64,000 nucleotides of DNA, taken from Rhynchonema sp. JSB1_4. Lineage: Eukaryota; Nematoda; Chromadorea; Monhysterida; Xyalidae. The stretch lies in assembly GCA_030248065.1 (NCBI GenBank), contig JASAMV010003191.1, positions 1-64,000 on the forward strand, read 5' to 3'. The position numbers and the translations under genes are program-made. The first letter of the stretch is position 1. Each line of letters starts with the position of its first letter. The notes under the pieces were generated by a model. The model did no database searches, had not been told where the DNA came from, and saw nothing but the letters and a program-made list of their open reading frames with translations. Below are positions 13,327-25,631 of this stretch, piece after piece.

Positions 13327-13787
13327 CAGGGTTGGGCAAAAAAAACGACGGCGTTTTTTCTTTAAAAAACGACGTTTTTTTTAAAAAAACGCCTGGGTCG
13401 TTTTTCGTTTTTTTAAATCCTGAATTTCCTTGATTTTCCCTGATTATCAAGGAAAATCAATATTTTGCCCCATTTTTTTCAAAAAAATTTCGACCAATTT
13501 TTATTTTCTCGTCGATATACGGAGTTTGACTTTCAACCCCGGCCAAAGTTGGTCCCCTAATGCGGGTCTGATATGGGGTCTTAACAACTCGCTAGAAAAG
13601 TGTTGAAACCCGTTTATTTTGCCTCAGAACACATAGAATTACTTCATTTAACCGCGTTTGCTTCCCAACATAAGCGTTTTCCAATTTTTTGGGGGCATAT
13701 TTTGGTCATCTGGGCGTTTAAAAAAACGTTTTTTTTAAAAACGTTTTTTTAAAAAACGATTTTTTTGAAAAAAACGTTTTTTGCCCA
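13327..13787 (-). mobile_element. hAT-like MITE, CAGGGTTGGGC family, reverse orientation
   Basis: It begins CAGGGTTGGGCAAAAAAAAC and shares the family's internal landmarks: the TATACGGAGTTTGACTTTCA block, the TCTGATATGGG block and the TTTATTTTGCCTCAGA block. The right end has decayed to TTGCCCAGTAAGG and lacks the final CCCTG, so no target duplication can be assigned. Runs of AAAAAACG in both orientations near the ends can pair. Other copies are listed separately. Confidence 0.85.
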
Positions 13788-13952
13788 GTAAGGTATTCCA
13801 GTCAGAGCACCAGACAGCAGCATTCCCGGCATATGGTGACTAAAAATTTTAAAATGACGGTACAATCAGACCCTTCTTTTTTTCAGAACATTTTCTCTTC
13901 CATTCCATTCAAATGCGATTGAAAACAAATAAAATTCGTATCGTTTGTAAAC

Positions 13953-14261
13953 TTACGGCGGATTTAGGTTTCCGGATCAACTTCTTATTTTTGCGTATTC
14001 TGAAAATATTTCAGGATTCCGATTTCCGGATCGATTTTACGGAACACGGAATTAACATCTAACCAGATTCCAGTTCACTGTGATTTCAACGGAATGCAAA
14101 ACATTCCCGAGTTCCGTATTTTTTAAACTTCATCCGGAAAACGGAATTCGGAACTATTTCCGGAAAACGCAATGGTGTTCCGCATCCGAAAATAGGTCAA
14201 AGTTTTTACATGTAAATATTTCCGGATTCCGGACTCCGTGTTCAACCTAAGTCCGCCCTTA
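13953..14261. mobile_element. Foldback MITE with TTCCGGA repeats
   Basis: Terminal inverted repeats TTACGGCGGATTTAGGTT (left) and AACCTAAGTCCGCCCTTA (right), with degenerate TTCCGGAT / ATTCCGG words throughout. About 309 bp, non-coding. Confidence 0.7.
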
Positions 14262-15353
14262 CAGAACAGGAAGTAGTGCTATAAATTTTTTTGATTGCCC
14301 CTCAACAATACTAATCAGGAGGCGGAAGTTGAAAATGGTAAGCAACTGAAAAACTCGACCTGGACAGCTGAATGGAGCAGTGTCTTGTGAAGGAATTTTC
14401 ACGAAAAATTTTAGTAGCCTCTCATGAAGGTCTTCTGTCCGATGCGTGAACCACACAGCTAAATAATGAACGAAATCGAGCGTCAAAAAGCGATGGAACA
14501 CCAGTGCAAGCTCGTTCCTATCACTTTTTATTCGCTTCGTGTGCAGATAATGACGCACCATGGCTTGTGATGGAATGACGCCTAATCAATGACTGTGCTC
14601 TCTGGAGCTGATCGCGGAACGGAAGTCAGCTAATTTGTGCTGAGGACCTAAGAAACTAATCCGGAATAAACACGCCATGTAGACACTTCCGTTTTTTGTT
14701 TTGCTTTGGGGGTCTCATGCGTGTAACACTTGTTTCGAGCAAAAACATGACTTGACGAACATCACAATGCAAAATAAGGTCGGAGACAGAAAAGACCCCT
14801 TAAAATATAGTCGCATGTGCGGTTGTTCGTTTGAAAACTGCTAGATTTGATAAAAGCGCTAACGAAAGACAGAAACAGAAGTGATACAAACAGTACGGTG
14901 CACATTTGTATAGTGTCTACTTGAAAATGGCAAAAACGCAGCCAGGCTGCTTCCCAATTGGTAATTGACGCGCACCTGTGCGTTTTTCAAACAAGCGAAT
15001 TTGACCACATTCTGCCAATGTTATAATACAGTGCGCTGAACATGAACCACCTGGCTCGCAATTTCTATCATTTTTTGTTGGGGGCTTTCAGGTTTTCAGG
15101 CTTTCCAGGCACTACGGCATGTGTGACAAATGCCAAAATGTGTTCATAGCGCGGGAGAAGATATTTCAATTCGAGACGGGACACGGGACAAGGGGTCTCG
15201 AAAAAAAGAGGTCGGGACGGGACATGTACTATGCTAAAATGTTTGTCTTCGATTTTCTCTCGCGACCAAGCTCAACAAAAAATCGAAGCAGCTCCGCATA
15301 AAGAGAACCAGGCAATCAAGATCAACGCATGGGCACAGTAAGTTCTCTGACGT
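14262..15353. other. Non-coding; downstream flank of the CPG4-like gene
   Basis: No splice-supported frame. GGGAC/GGACG-rich repeat debris lies at ~15170-15225. Confidence 0.3.
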
Positions 15354-15359
15354 TTTATT
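15354..15359 (-). terminator. Likely poly(A) signal of the CPG4-like gene
   Basis: AATAAA on the minus strand, 37 bases after the stop codon at 15396-15398, which is a normal spacing for a compact 3' UTR. Confidence 0.6.
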
Positions 15360-15395
15360 GCACACGTATATATCGACACTATACACAACACCCAA

Positions 15396-18300
15396 TCAGA
15401 TGCTATCAATATCACAATCACAATTGCAAACCATGAGCACAGAGTTGGTCAGCAGAAACACAAGACAGAGAAAGAATGGAAAGGCCAGACCGAATGTATT
15501 CACCGCTGAAGAGTCCGGTTGAAGGATAATGGCTGTTTTGTTGGCATCAGAATCGGTGATTGCGGCCGGTTGCGATGATTTCTTCTGTTGTTGTTCTCCT
15601 GAAATTCAAACACCATGGAGAAATCCCAGTTTGGAGGCTTATTAGATTACGATCGGGTACCGCAGTCTTGATGGACTGATCGCATTAATTAATATCTGAT
15701 TGTTTTTTTCTTTCCATTAACCATGCACACTCTTTCGTAACGTAGCGATTGATGCGGCAGTCTGCTATGAATGTTATTCGACCGGCCAAATTCGTGGGCA
15801 CAAGAAACCCGATCCGCTACTGGTACACTCAGTCTATGGCGATGTGACTGTTCAGATCCGATATTGCGATCACCCACAGTGTTCTCGGCTTTTGCAGTAT
15901 TGTCACTGACTGGCATGTTTTGACTGACGCAGCTGACCGACATATGTAACATAATGTGTACCACACAACACTACAATCGGACCTTTGCACACGCGCATCC
16001 AGCCACACTGTTCCAGTCTTGTCATGAGCGCAAAACAGCTTCGCGGTGGCGGGAAGCCGGCTTGTAGGTCGGGACTGAATTCGACAGTCAGTTTCCACAC
16101 GAACGCGGTCACGATGCGAAGGTAGGCGTCAGCCTCGCGGCCTGAAAGTTGGGCTGATTGTCAACGTAAATAGTTAATTCTGGTAGTCAGCCGTCCTGAA
16201 TGGGGCTTACATATATTACAGTGGTCAACAGTTACTAAGTAGAGTCATCCCGAATGCTATATGTATTATTTCTCGCGCTGACTCGGGGCTGCTGTGAGTT
16301 AATGTACAGCATTATATGGGGCCCAGTTGAGTTGGTGACGTGCCCAGACATAAACAAACCCATTATTACACCAGCTAAGCTATAGCGGCATCAGCAAGTC
16401 TCAAAACATTGCAACAATCCACAGTCGTTTTACATTGGCCCTGAACTTTCTATCGGAGTCAGATTGGTGTGGGATTTGGAGCAACCTTGTCGAGTATCGA
16501 ATATCAGCCAGAATACGTGCGTGCATGAGTATCTAACGCAATGCGTGCTCACAAGGCTCTTATCGTTATTGATGATCTATCATCTTTTGTTCACAGCACG
16601 CAGCACCCAGTACATCACCCTCAACGAAAAAACAATTGGGGCTGCAGATAATAATGCCCATCGGAGTGCTTTCCAGAAACATCAACATGCAGACCTCTCA
16701 ACTCAAGGTACACAAGCTCTTTTTGCAACTTCTTTATATGCATGTGCACGCAGAATCGCTGAATCGTACTTTGCCTTGGAAGACAAAAAAATTATCGTAT
16801 GGAAAGCAGCCGAACCAACCGCAAAGCCAATTCAGGAACTGGGCGCGGCAATTCAAATTGCAGAGCACATGCGAGCACATCGATGAGAGTGCGCGCAGAC
16901 GAATTCCATCGGACAGATCGTAGTTGAGCAGAACGTTGAGACCATCGGTGGCCAGCTGGCTGAGGTTGTACACCTGGTAGTTGCATTGTGGAAGACAGCT
17001 GGAACGGGGTAAATTCGCATGCATTTTGTCGGGTATGCGTGTCAGGATCGGGTCTGAAGTTTGGTGTGACAGTTTGACTTGGCACTGCCCCTTCGTCCGG
17101 TAAGTACGTGCCGGAGTTTTCCACTTAAAGCCCCGGGGGCTCAATGCGGAAATTGGTGGAAAATGGACCCTCCGACCAGAAATAAAAAATCCAATTAGAG
17201 CCCCCGGGGGCTTTAAGTGGAAACGTTTCCACTTACAGCCCTCGGGGGCTTTAAGCGGAAAACTGGGTGTTTTCATCGTTGTCAGTAGGGACACTTTAGG
17301 CCAGCATTTTGACATTCTGATACCATATTTCAACCTGATTGTGAGGATCTTCATCTAAACGTGGCAAAACGTTGGTAAAACAACAGAAAAGTGCGGTATT
17401 TTGGTCATTCTTACACTAGTTTGAACTATTTTGGCAAGTTTACTGTTCGATGTAAAATCAATGGTCCGTAAAGAAAAAATCCAATTAGAGCCCCCGGGGG
17501 CTTTAAGTGGAAAATTTTCCACTCAGAGCCCCCGAGGGCTCTATTCGGGGGAGGGGGCTTTAAGTGGAAAACTCCGGTAGCAGACGCGCTTTTCTAAGCG
17601 AAAGGTCAACTTTTGACAGTCTGCTGTGCAAGTGGTTTTAAAGACACTTGGTTTAATTTGACCAAGAACTGTCTCGATTGGTCATTTTCTGAAACAGCTG
17701 CGCGGCACGCACGGGAAGAATTTTTTCGAAACATCTGTCCTTAGATTTTTGCTTCAGGACCAGCAGACTATCCCAACCGAGCATATACACAAAAAAAAAT
17801 TTTCACTCGCACAATCCCGGTACGGAGAGATTTTTTCTGAAAATCACGGCTGATCAGCACACGATATAAAAGGCATTCATAAAACCATCGTAACAAATCG
17901 TCCCAGCCATTCCCGGCAGCCCACCCCACCACAGCTTGCCTCCAGACCAGTTTCAGGAACTTTGAAATGTGACACAGATTGAAATTTTCGAGACAATTGA
18001 CAGTTTTTATAAAAACACACTGAAGAAAAATTGTTGGAACTAACCTAAATTCAATGGTTGAGCCATAGGTTTCCAGACAGATTTTGTATCCGACCAAAAG
18101 TTGAAAATGTGGACGGCACATAAATTCAGTTATGGAGACGACGGGCGACTCGAGGTTGTTGAACTGCGTTGAAAGAGTCGATTCTAATAATTTGTTGGAC
18201 CGCCAAACGTTGAAAAGCTACGACTGACATGGCCACCAGCAGGACAATCGCATTGCTCGCTGGGATTTTATCTTGTGATCTAGTCAGAAGAAAGCCTATG

Positions 18301-18760
18301 GTTATACGGTCCTACCGTAGTCGTAAATCTTGCCTTCAAACGTGATGTGGTCAAACTGTATGTGATTTGCAGAGAGCATATTGATATTGCAGATAGCGAT
18401 GCATGATAACTGTGACACTCAGCGGAATCCTAGCCAATTCTCAAAGATGAATGGCGCAATCAAAACCTCGAGGAAACTCAACCGCACAATACGTATGTAT
18501 ACCGTATACCTAGTGCACAGTACTTATCTGGGCCAACCTATTCAATGCACTTTTTTGAACTGTATCTTACCAAACTGAGTCCGCGTTCGTGACAGGCCTG
18601 TCTGCAGAGACGACTGTGCCACGAGGCAGCGCAATGATGTTTCAGTTTAGTGAGTTTGTTGTTGATCTTTGCGTCCAGCACAAACTCGGTCGAGTAGGGC
18701 TCGTTGTAGAATTTCTGCATGGTCGCTTTCATACACTCGACTTCGCAGTCGATCGGTTTT
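15396..18760 (-). CDS. CPG4-like cysteine-rich surface protein; 5' end missing
   Basis: Six exons: 18760-18571, 18355-18316, 18183-18045, 16998-16820, 16141-15983 and 15598-15396 (TGA at 15398-15396). All internal junctions agree in phase and give 302 residues; the first exon starts in phase 2, so at least one upstream exon is missing. The protein is rich in spaced cysteines: DCEVEC, HHC...RLCRQAC, EFMC...KICLETYG, CLPQCNYQVY, MCSHVLCNLNC, then PRSCF...CGWMRVCK. This spacing resembles the nematode chondroitin proteoglycan 4 domain. A Ser/Thr-rich linker precedes a hydrophobic C-terminus (GLAFPFFLCLVFLLTN), either a membrane anchor or a GPI signal. A role at the cell surface or in egg or extracellular matrix is inferred from the family. 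The 1-kb intron at 16999-18044 holds a transposon. Confidence 0.7.
17111..17577. mobile_element. Palindrome-rich foldback element in the CPG4-like gene intron
   Basis: Terminal inverted repeats CCGGAGTTTTCCACTTAAAG / CTTTAAGTGGAAAACTCCGG. Inside, further CCACTTAAAGCCCC / GGGGCTTTAAGTGG units form several smaller hairpins. A diverged copy with the same CCGGAGTTTTCC ends is at 30055-30405, and partial units lie near 11880 and 12170. Confidence 0.75.
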
Positions 18761-19072
18761 CTGCGCGAAAAAAAGACAAAGAACGTAGACTAATTGTCAT
18801 TTGGCCGTAGCTTTCGAACCTTGAAAATCATGTTGTCTGAAGTTCAACGTGCTCGAACTCTGCTTTGGTCCATGCCACGACTAAATGTCTCAGAGCGAAA
18901 GTAAGTTTCTAATTCTAAACTCACACGAGCCGGCTGCGTATGGTTTGTTGACTACATATGTTGCCTGCCTCGAGTTTCCCTGCGCTAGGCGCGCGGGTGC
19001 ACCACCGTGCAATGCAGTTATCCCGTTTTTGGATCCACTGTTGAGATGTTTCTTCAGGATTTAGACATTGGC

Positions 19073-19993
19073 TGGAATTCACAAAACAAAGTCAAGCTCA
19101 ACGTCCAAGTTCACCGTCAAACTCAAAGACACGTGTACAATGACGGTGAACTATCGCGAGTTCACCGTCAAGTTCAACGTCAGGCTTGCAGTGGGAATGG
19201 AAAAAACTGTCCGGCCAATCAAACTAAGCTTTTCACAAAGTTAAAATTAGCACAGGCTGTGTAGTGGTAACATACTACAGCGCAGCACAGCACTGTGTTG
19301 CAGTGAAACATTGTTGTGTGCCAGTGCGAGCGAAACCAGGGTTGGGCAAAAAACGTTTTTGTTCCAAAAAATCGTTTTTTTAAAAAACGTTTTTTTTTAA
19401 AAAAACGTTTTTTTTAAAACGCCCAGATGACCAAAATATGCCACCAAAAATTGGAAAACGCTCATGTTGGGAAGAAAACGTAGTTAAATGAAGTAATTCT
19501 ATGTGTTCTGAGGCAAAATAAACGGGTTTCAACCCTTTTCTAGCGAGTTGTAAAGATCCCATATCAGACCCGCATCATGGGACCAACTTTGGCCGGAGTC
19601 ATCATTGAAAGTCAAACTCCGTATATCGACGTATCTCGACAAAGTAAAAATTGGTCGAAAATTTTTTGAAAAAAATGGGACAAAAAATAGATTTTCCTTG
19701 AAAATCAGGGAAAATCAAGGAAATTCAGGATTTAAAAAAACGAAAAACGACCCAGGCATTTTTTTTAAAAAACGTCGTTTTTTTAAGAAAAAACGCCGCG
19801 TTTTTTTTAAGAAAAAACGCCGTCGTTTTTTTGCCCAACCCTGAGCGAAACGTTCAGCTTGACTTTGAAGTTGACGTTGAACTTGACGGTGAACTGGTGA
19901 AAGTTCACCGTTATGTTACACGTGACTTTGAGTTTGACGGTGAACTTTGACGTTGAGCTTGACGGTGAGTTTGACTTTGTTTTGTGAATTCCA
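19073..19993. mobile_element. Foldback element with TTCACCGTCAA repeats, interrupted by a hAT-like MITE
   Basis: The ends are the perfect inverted repeat TGGAATTCACAAAACAAAGT. Arms at 19073-19190 and 19853-19993 carry short repeats of GTTCACCGTCAA / AACGTCAAGTT. The middle is replaced by a complete second element at 19337-19843, so this is the older insertion. Without the insert it would be about 400 bp. Non-coding. Confidence 0.8.
19337..19843 (+). mobile_element. hAT-like MITE, CAGGGTTGGGC family, with perfect 8-bp target duplication
   Basis: 507 bp from CAGGGTTGGGCAAAAAACG to TTTTGCCCAACCCTG. The exact 8-mer AGCGAAAC lies on both sides (19329-19336 and 19844-19851). CAGGG termini with 8-bp duplications are the signature of hAT transposons. 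No transposase is encoded. This is the clearest copy of the family and defines its ends. Confidence 0.92.
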
Positions 19994-21317
19994 CCCATTG
20001 ATGTACAGTCCTGGGCGGCTGTAGGTTCCGTAAGCATTCAAACCCTATCCCTCAACAGATTTGTCACATGCACTGAGGATTTGCATCTACCCACCTTTTA
20101 TCCAAATGCGTCGATCTGTAACGTGCCTCGTGTCTGTGCTGATGTGCGTTGTTGTCGGTGTTCGGACGGCGATGATGTTGAAGGCACCAGGCTGTGAAAA
20201 AAGCAAAACGTGCTGGAAACCTTTTGGACAAAATGTACTGGAAACGTTGTTTAAACCTGCTGGTGTTGGAATCATAAACGATCAGGTTCACTTGAAACGT
20301 ACCAACGCGTAAAGTGATGAAAAACAAAGCTACAGCTGCAGCGATGCTGATTGACTTCACTGCCATTTACACGTCTCAACGCTGTGAAATCACATGTTGA
20401 CCTCCACAAATCAGGTAAACCTGACGCGCAGAAAACGTACAATTTGGTTGTTTATCGTGCTTCTTCAATCAGTTACAGTTCGTCGCATAACAAGATTACG
20501 GACACGCTCAAAAGTCTCATAAAAGCATGATGGCAACAAAGTTTTAAGCCAACATGAAGAAATATGGGTAGACCAAGCAGCTTTATGCTCTGTTCGACGA
20601 GGGAAGAGAAAGAAATTGCGAGTTTTTTTCTGGTCCTGCGTTTGACACAAAGTCCGGTGCAGACGTCCCGCTGCTGTCAATTACACGCTGGTGCTAATAA
20701 TTTAGACAAGGCTCGGGGCTATGCAAGGTTATGCTCTAACTTTGGTCCTAAAATAAATTTTGCGTCATAGCGCTTGTGAGTATAGCCGTAAGTGCGCTCA
20801 TAACTGTTTCGGCAACTTTCGGTATCAAATAATTGAGTCTGAATCGAGATTTTTGCAAAGAAGTATGGTTCAGATGAGAGAAACGGCCGCCGGTGCTTTT
20901 CGCACAAATTGCGGGGTCCCAAGATGTTATGATCGTACTCAATGGGGTGGTGGTGTGTTTTGGACAACAAAACAACAAAGGCTGACAGCAGCTCAGCGTG
21001 TGACGTAGTTTTGTCAACTGCAGTGTCATGGTGCAAGGTATGTACCTACTGTATACTTGTAAGCTGTTTATGTACCTGGCCATGCCTTTCCAGACGTTAC
21101 GTGTGTGTTCTTGACCCTGGGCAAGCAATCAACCGTGATAACAACGCAGACTGGTATATTTACCTATGGCACCCTTCTTTGGACAGAAGTAACTCGCCTT
21201 GGACGCGTTCATTGTACATATGTAAATTTCATTGATACCTATGTATATGTATGTTGGCCACGTTCAAATCTTTCCAATGTTAAATGTTAACCAAACATCA
21301 GTTTCGAGTGCAAGATT
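19994..21317. other. Intergenic DNA downstream of the collagen gene
   Basis: No splice-supported coding frame or repeat boundary recognised. Confidence 0.3.
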
Positions 21318-21332
21318 TTTATTCCATTTATT
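21318..21332 (-). terminator. Possible poly(A) signals of the cuticle collagen gene
   Basis: Two AATAAA hexamers on the minus strand (21318-21323 and 21327-21332), about 280 bases after the collagen stop. Which is used, if either, is unknown. Confidence 0.4.
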
Positions 21333-21608
21333 TTTTCCATTTGAGCTCCAGTCTTTCGTGGCGGGCCGACTTGGTTGTCGTTTTACACAATGTCGAAACT
21401 GTGGGGGAACGCGGTAAAAAAGTGGAAAATCAACCGGGTGGTGTTGTGTTTATACAAATATCGTTATTTTTTTAAAATTGATCACAATCGTGGAACGGTA
21501 TTTTTATCTGTGTTTTGTGGATTGCGCCTGCGATCGTCGAGTTTTGTGGAAAAGAGCAGAAAGTTCACCAAAATTAGCAGCAGCTCGTTTGTGTCACCCA
21601 TCGATAGT

Positions 21609-23995
21609 CTAGGCGGTGTGGTAGTAGCCCGGGGGAAGTCGCGGTGGTGGACAATGGTCACAACCGCCTTCCTGGCCGGCGGCACCTGAAAATGTGACTT
21701 AGGCTTGAATTCAGGCACTCAGGCTTTGTTAGGCGGGTTAAGATTCATACCTTGCGGTCCTTGCGCACCCTGTGGTCCCTGTTTGCCTTCTTCGCCCTGA
21801 TTTCCAGGCTCGCCGGGGCCGCCGGGTAGACCTGGATAGGTCGTCGCGTCAACTCCTGGTGCACCCTATAAATTCATTTGTGTGTAGGGCTGGAAATGAA
21901 TATTTTAAGTCTCCACAAAGGAAAAAAATCTCACCTTTTCACCCTGTGGTCCGGCGGGTCCGAGCGGGCCTTTGGCGCCGGGCGGTCCAACTTCGATTCT
22001 GACAACGCCGTCTTTGCCCGTCTGACCTTTCGCGCCCGGACGACCGGGACGACCAGGGGGACCCTGAGTGTAACAAGTGCAACATGTAACATATATAGTC
22101 CAGCCACCAGCTCAGAGACACTAAAACGCGGATAAAAAACCAGAAACCAACAAAAAAAAAGAGGGGGAAAAGCGCCCAGCAGAGGAACAAAGCAAAAGGG
22201 AATACACACGGGGAGAATAAAAAAACTTCAAAATAGACCAAACCAACAAAAAAAATACATAATAATGCATGCAATGTGTGACGTAATGGAACACGCTAAT
22301 AGAACATGATGTTCAGTGTGCTATGCATTGATAAAGCGTACGCTGCAGTCTGTAACCTAATCCAACGTTATCCAGAGCGTTTATGTGAAGAATGCAAATG
22401 CAGCCCGTAAACCGGTGTAAAATGCAATGGTGCGAGGCGTGCAACACAACAATCAAAATTTGTTGATGCATGCATCGTGTGGAAACCGTGCAAATCAAAA
22501 CACACGCACAAACCGATGGCCCAGCCATGCCGTTTTCGCCAGCTTTTCCGCGTGATCCTGGCAGGCCTGGTTGTCCCTTTGGTCCGCGTGGTCCCTGCGA
22601 TCCCATGCCGCCAATCGGGCCGCGGGGTCCCGGGGGACAGATAATGCACGGCTGGATGAAATCGGGTTTGATCAGCTGAAAATCAGACATTTGAATGCAG
22701 ATCGTTTTAGCGTGTATGAATGCCAATCTTGCATTTTCTACCCACCCTGCCCGGTTGGCCGTCTTTGCCTGGTTTGCCGGGAATGCCATCATCACCAGGG
22801 GCACCCTCGTCTCCCTCGTCCCCGGGCGCACCGGCCGGACCCTGATGGCACGTGCAGCCTGAGGCAGAATGCAGAATTTTAAGATATTAATTTGGCGCCT
22901 TTCAGGATGAATCAGATGTTGTTTTGAAGAACTTACAGCTGCCGGCCTGGATCTCGACGGCACCGGCGACCAGCGGCTCTTCGGGCCTGAAATCGGTGCA
23001 GAAGAGAATGAAGCAAATTCGTCGGCTTCAACAAGTTCATAACACCAAATCATTAGAGATATTCAAAGCTTTTAAAATTGGTTGAAGATATTTTCTCTTC
23101 GAAAGCATTTTCAAAAGTGAACATACACGCCGTATCGATTGCCGGCGTTGTCGACAAAGAATCCGGCCTGCCGTCGGGCGCGCGATGACGTCACGTCGAT
23201 CGAGTACATCTGACGCCACATTAGACGCGATCGCGACTGGAAATATTGCTAACTAAAGTAAAAATTAAAATAGTGTATTGTAATTGTAAAAATTGTAAAT
23301 AAAATGAAGCGTAATCGATCAGGAATTCGTCATATTTCTGCGTTTACACACCACAACTGATGAGGTGCCACACCGACGTGGCTGCAGTTGCAGTTCCGAG
23401 AAAATCTGAATTCCTATCAGAAATTAGCTCAACGCCGGTAGCAAGTGGTGTGCATGGTCAGTTCAAAGTTGCAGCAACGAAACGCACATTTTGTTGCGAA
23501 AAGTGTTCTCAAAACAATCGGCCGCAGTTCATCGTTGGTATGCGGTGGCCAACGCGATTTCAATGTGCCCCGCAGTCCCATGAGGTTACGGAGCAGTGCA
23601 CCTTGCAGTCCTAGTTCGGCAGGAAACACAACCAGACTTCATGATTGTGCGTCGACTCAGTCCCAGAGATTGTTTTGGCCTATAGGTCTATAAATGAAAT
23701 CCGACTGCGCACTGGCCTAAATCGTGCTGGCCCAAACCGGTTGACCTGAGCTTCTCACCGGGCACAGACAAAATCATGTGAAGATTTAACCATGGTGACG
23801 ATGCTGTGCGGCACGCACCTTACAAAAGTCGGTCTCCGCATCCATGTGTGTTTGTAGTCGTTGCACATAATTGTAGACCATCGGCAGTGACACCACTGAT
23901 GCGACAACTGCCACTGTGGAGACGACAACGGCGAAGAAGGCGATACGTCGAACGCGACACACCTCCTCGTGCTCAATCAGCATCTGTTTGTCCAT
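21609..23995 (-). CDS. Nematode cuticle collagen, complete, eight exons
   Basis: Exons 23995-23819, 23209-23127, 22986-22937, 22858-22746, 22675-22514, 22063-21935, 21865-21751 and 21685-21609 give 301 residues with every phase consistent. Residues 1-59 are the cuticle-collagen N-terminal domain: a hydrophobic signal-anchor ([17 protein letters not shown]) followed by LPMVYNYV and [12 protein letters not shown] is a furin/subtilisin-like processing site. Short Gly-X-Y blocks are separated by cysteine clusters (AGSCCTC, CIICPPG) and end in [10 protein letters not shown], the usual C-terminus of the family. Such chains trimerise in the ER, are secreted by the hypodermis and cross-linked into the cuticle. 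The N-terminal domain and the [10 protein letters not shown] end are the best evidence that the genome is nematode. Exons start at Gly codons in several places, as is common in collagens. The donor of exon 2 (GT|GTATGT) was chosen because it alone keeps phase. Confidence 0.93.
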
Positions 23996-25623
23996 CGTTG
24001 ATTAAAGGGTGTGTTGGTATGTCTGAAAGGGTGGGATGGACGTTTTTGTTATCTCGACCGGTCGGGTTGGGCTTTTATGGACGAATCTGTATCGATCAGT
24101 ATATCTATGTACATATACTTGTGAAGAGAAAAGCAGCTCTCATAAGCGCTATATGTTGCTAAAGTGATCCAAACTCACAGTGAATCTTATGGCCATGTAG
24201 TGATCACTTAGCTGGTAAACCGGTGTCATGTATAGACGTGCTTTGAAGAAAAGGTGACCAGTCAATAACGTTAAATTGCTGTCAACAGGTTGCTGCGTGA
24301 CAAGAATTGGCTCAAAAAAGCAGCAGCAACACCTGCTGTGATCAGCCAGAGTCACAAACAGCGGTAACACATTCATTACCATCTCGCTATGAACATCAAC
24401 GCGAATTCCAAACAAAATTAAGCAACAAAAAGCTTCCAATTAAAGGCAAACGGTCACATGCATGAGGCTGGGACTCATTTCGCCTGGTCTTCTTGATGCA
24501 CGATACAGTACACATCGGTACGACTCCTATCCGTGCCTGACCTCTGTTTTTGGGCGGCGGGTCAATCTGGTGTGTTAATCGAAAACTGCATACTGTGCAC
24601 TAGTAACACCAAGTTTCGGTTCTACCGGGTGGTTCTGGTTTGCAACTGGGTTCTGTTCTTTGGGGGTTCTATGTATTATTATTACAAGTGATGTCTTTGC
24701 ACTTTTTAGATTGACTCTATCACAGTGCATATACTGTATGTACATAGTTGATCTCGCATGTAACCGTAGGCATATCTCGCGAAGGTAATTTTTACGGCGG
24801 CCAAACTCTCGTATGCCGATAACTTTAAGGCAATGTACTTAATGCTGGGCGCAACTGTTTGTTACGTAATGGTGATCACAAAACGTTTCTAACGTTTGCG
24901 CTACGATGTCGGCCCTGCTGATCCTAGGTCTATGTATGTACCGCAGATTGTCCAGCCCTAAAACGAAAACGCAATAAAAGACCCAGAACTGTTTCAAACT
25001 CGATAGGTGTATAAGTGCAGCACGTACGGTACCTATTGTTTTAGACACGTGTTTTCAAAAAAAATTTGGGTTACCACTGCACCGTATACACATGGGTCAA
25101 CGTTTTATCCACACGCGTGTGTATCTCTTGCACTGCACCGGTGTACAGTTCATGTACTGTCTTAGTTAAGTGTTGTTTGTGCAAAGAGACTACACTACTA
25201 CATGCCATGCACGCTGAAGGAATGGATAGGCACTTACGTGTTTATCCAATTACATACAGTTGCTGGGGTCAAGTCGGTATCAAATGCGCGCAAAGTTTAT
25301 GAAAGGATGATGCATAAAAACTAAACACACCCATTGAAAAATTGACTGCGTACCATTTATTTACTTGCAGTAGAATGAAGTGGAATGACAGAATGTATTT
25401 ACGAAGGTTTGTGAGAAATGGTGGTGAATTCAGTCAGTTTTCATCTGAGTTACAATATTGGCAATTTTTAATCATCATTTTTAATTCACCCCCGTGGCTC
25501 GTGCACGCCAGTTGATGAGGGAGTTTTGCGCTGATTGGAATGTGACAGAGGTCACTGTTTGAGCAACTGAAAGTCTACATCCGGCTTGGCATTGGGAATA
25601 CAAGACGCATGCGAGAACATAAT
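23996..25623. other. Upstream flank of the collagen gene; no gene found
   Basis: This should hold the collagen promoter, but no TATA box or other element could be assigned with confidence. A minus-strand frame at 24149-24439 with a hydrophobic start was examined and not supported. Confidence 0.3.
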
Positions 25624-25631
25624 GCTGTGTC

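Noticed and set aside
16734..17354. 206-codon minus-strand frame
   Set aside because: Its first part runs through the palindromic element; only 16998-16820, in the same frame, is coding, as an exon with proper splice sites.
22313..23053. 246-codon minus-strand frame as a single collagen exon
   Set aside because: It reads through introns and the wrong frame in exons 3 and 4; the spliced model restores Gly-X-Y and cysteine motifs throughout.
24149..24439. Minus-strand frame with a hydrophobic start and Cys run
   Set aside because: No family resemblance, no supporting splice sites, and no link to the collagen gene.
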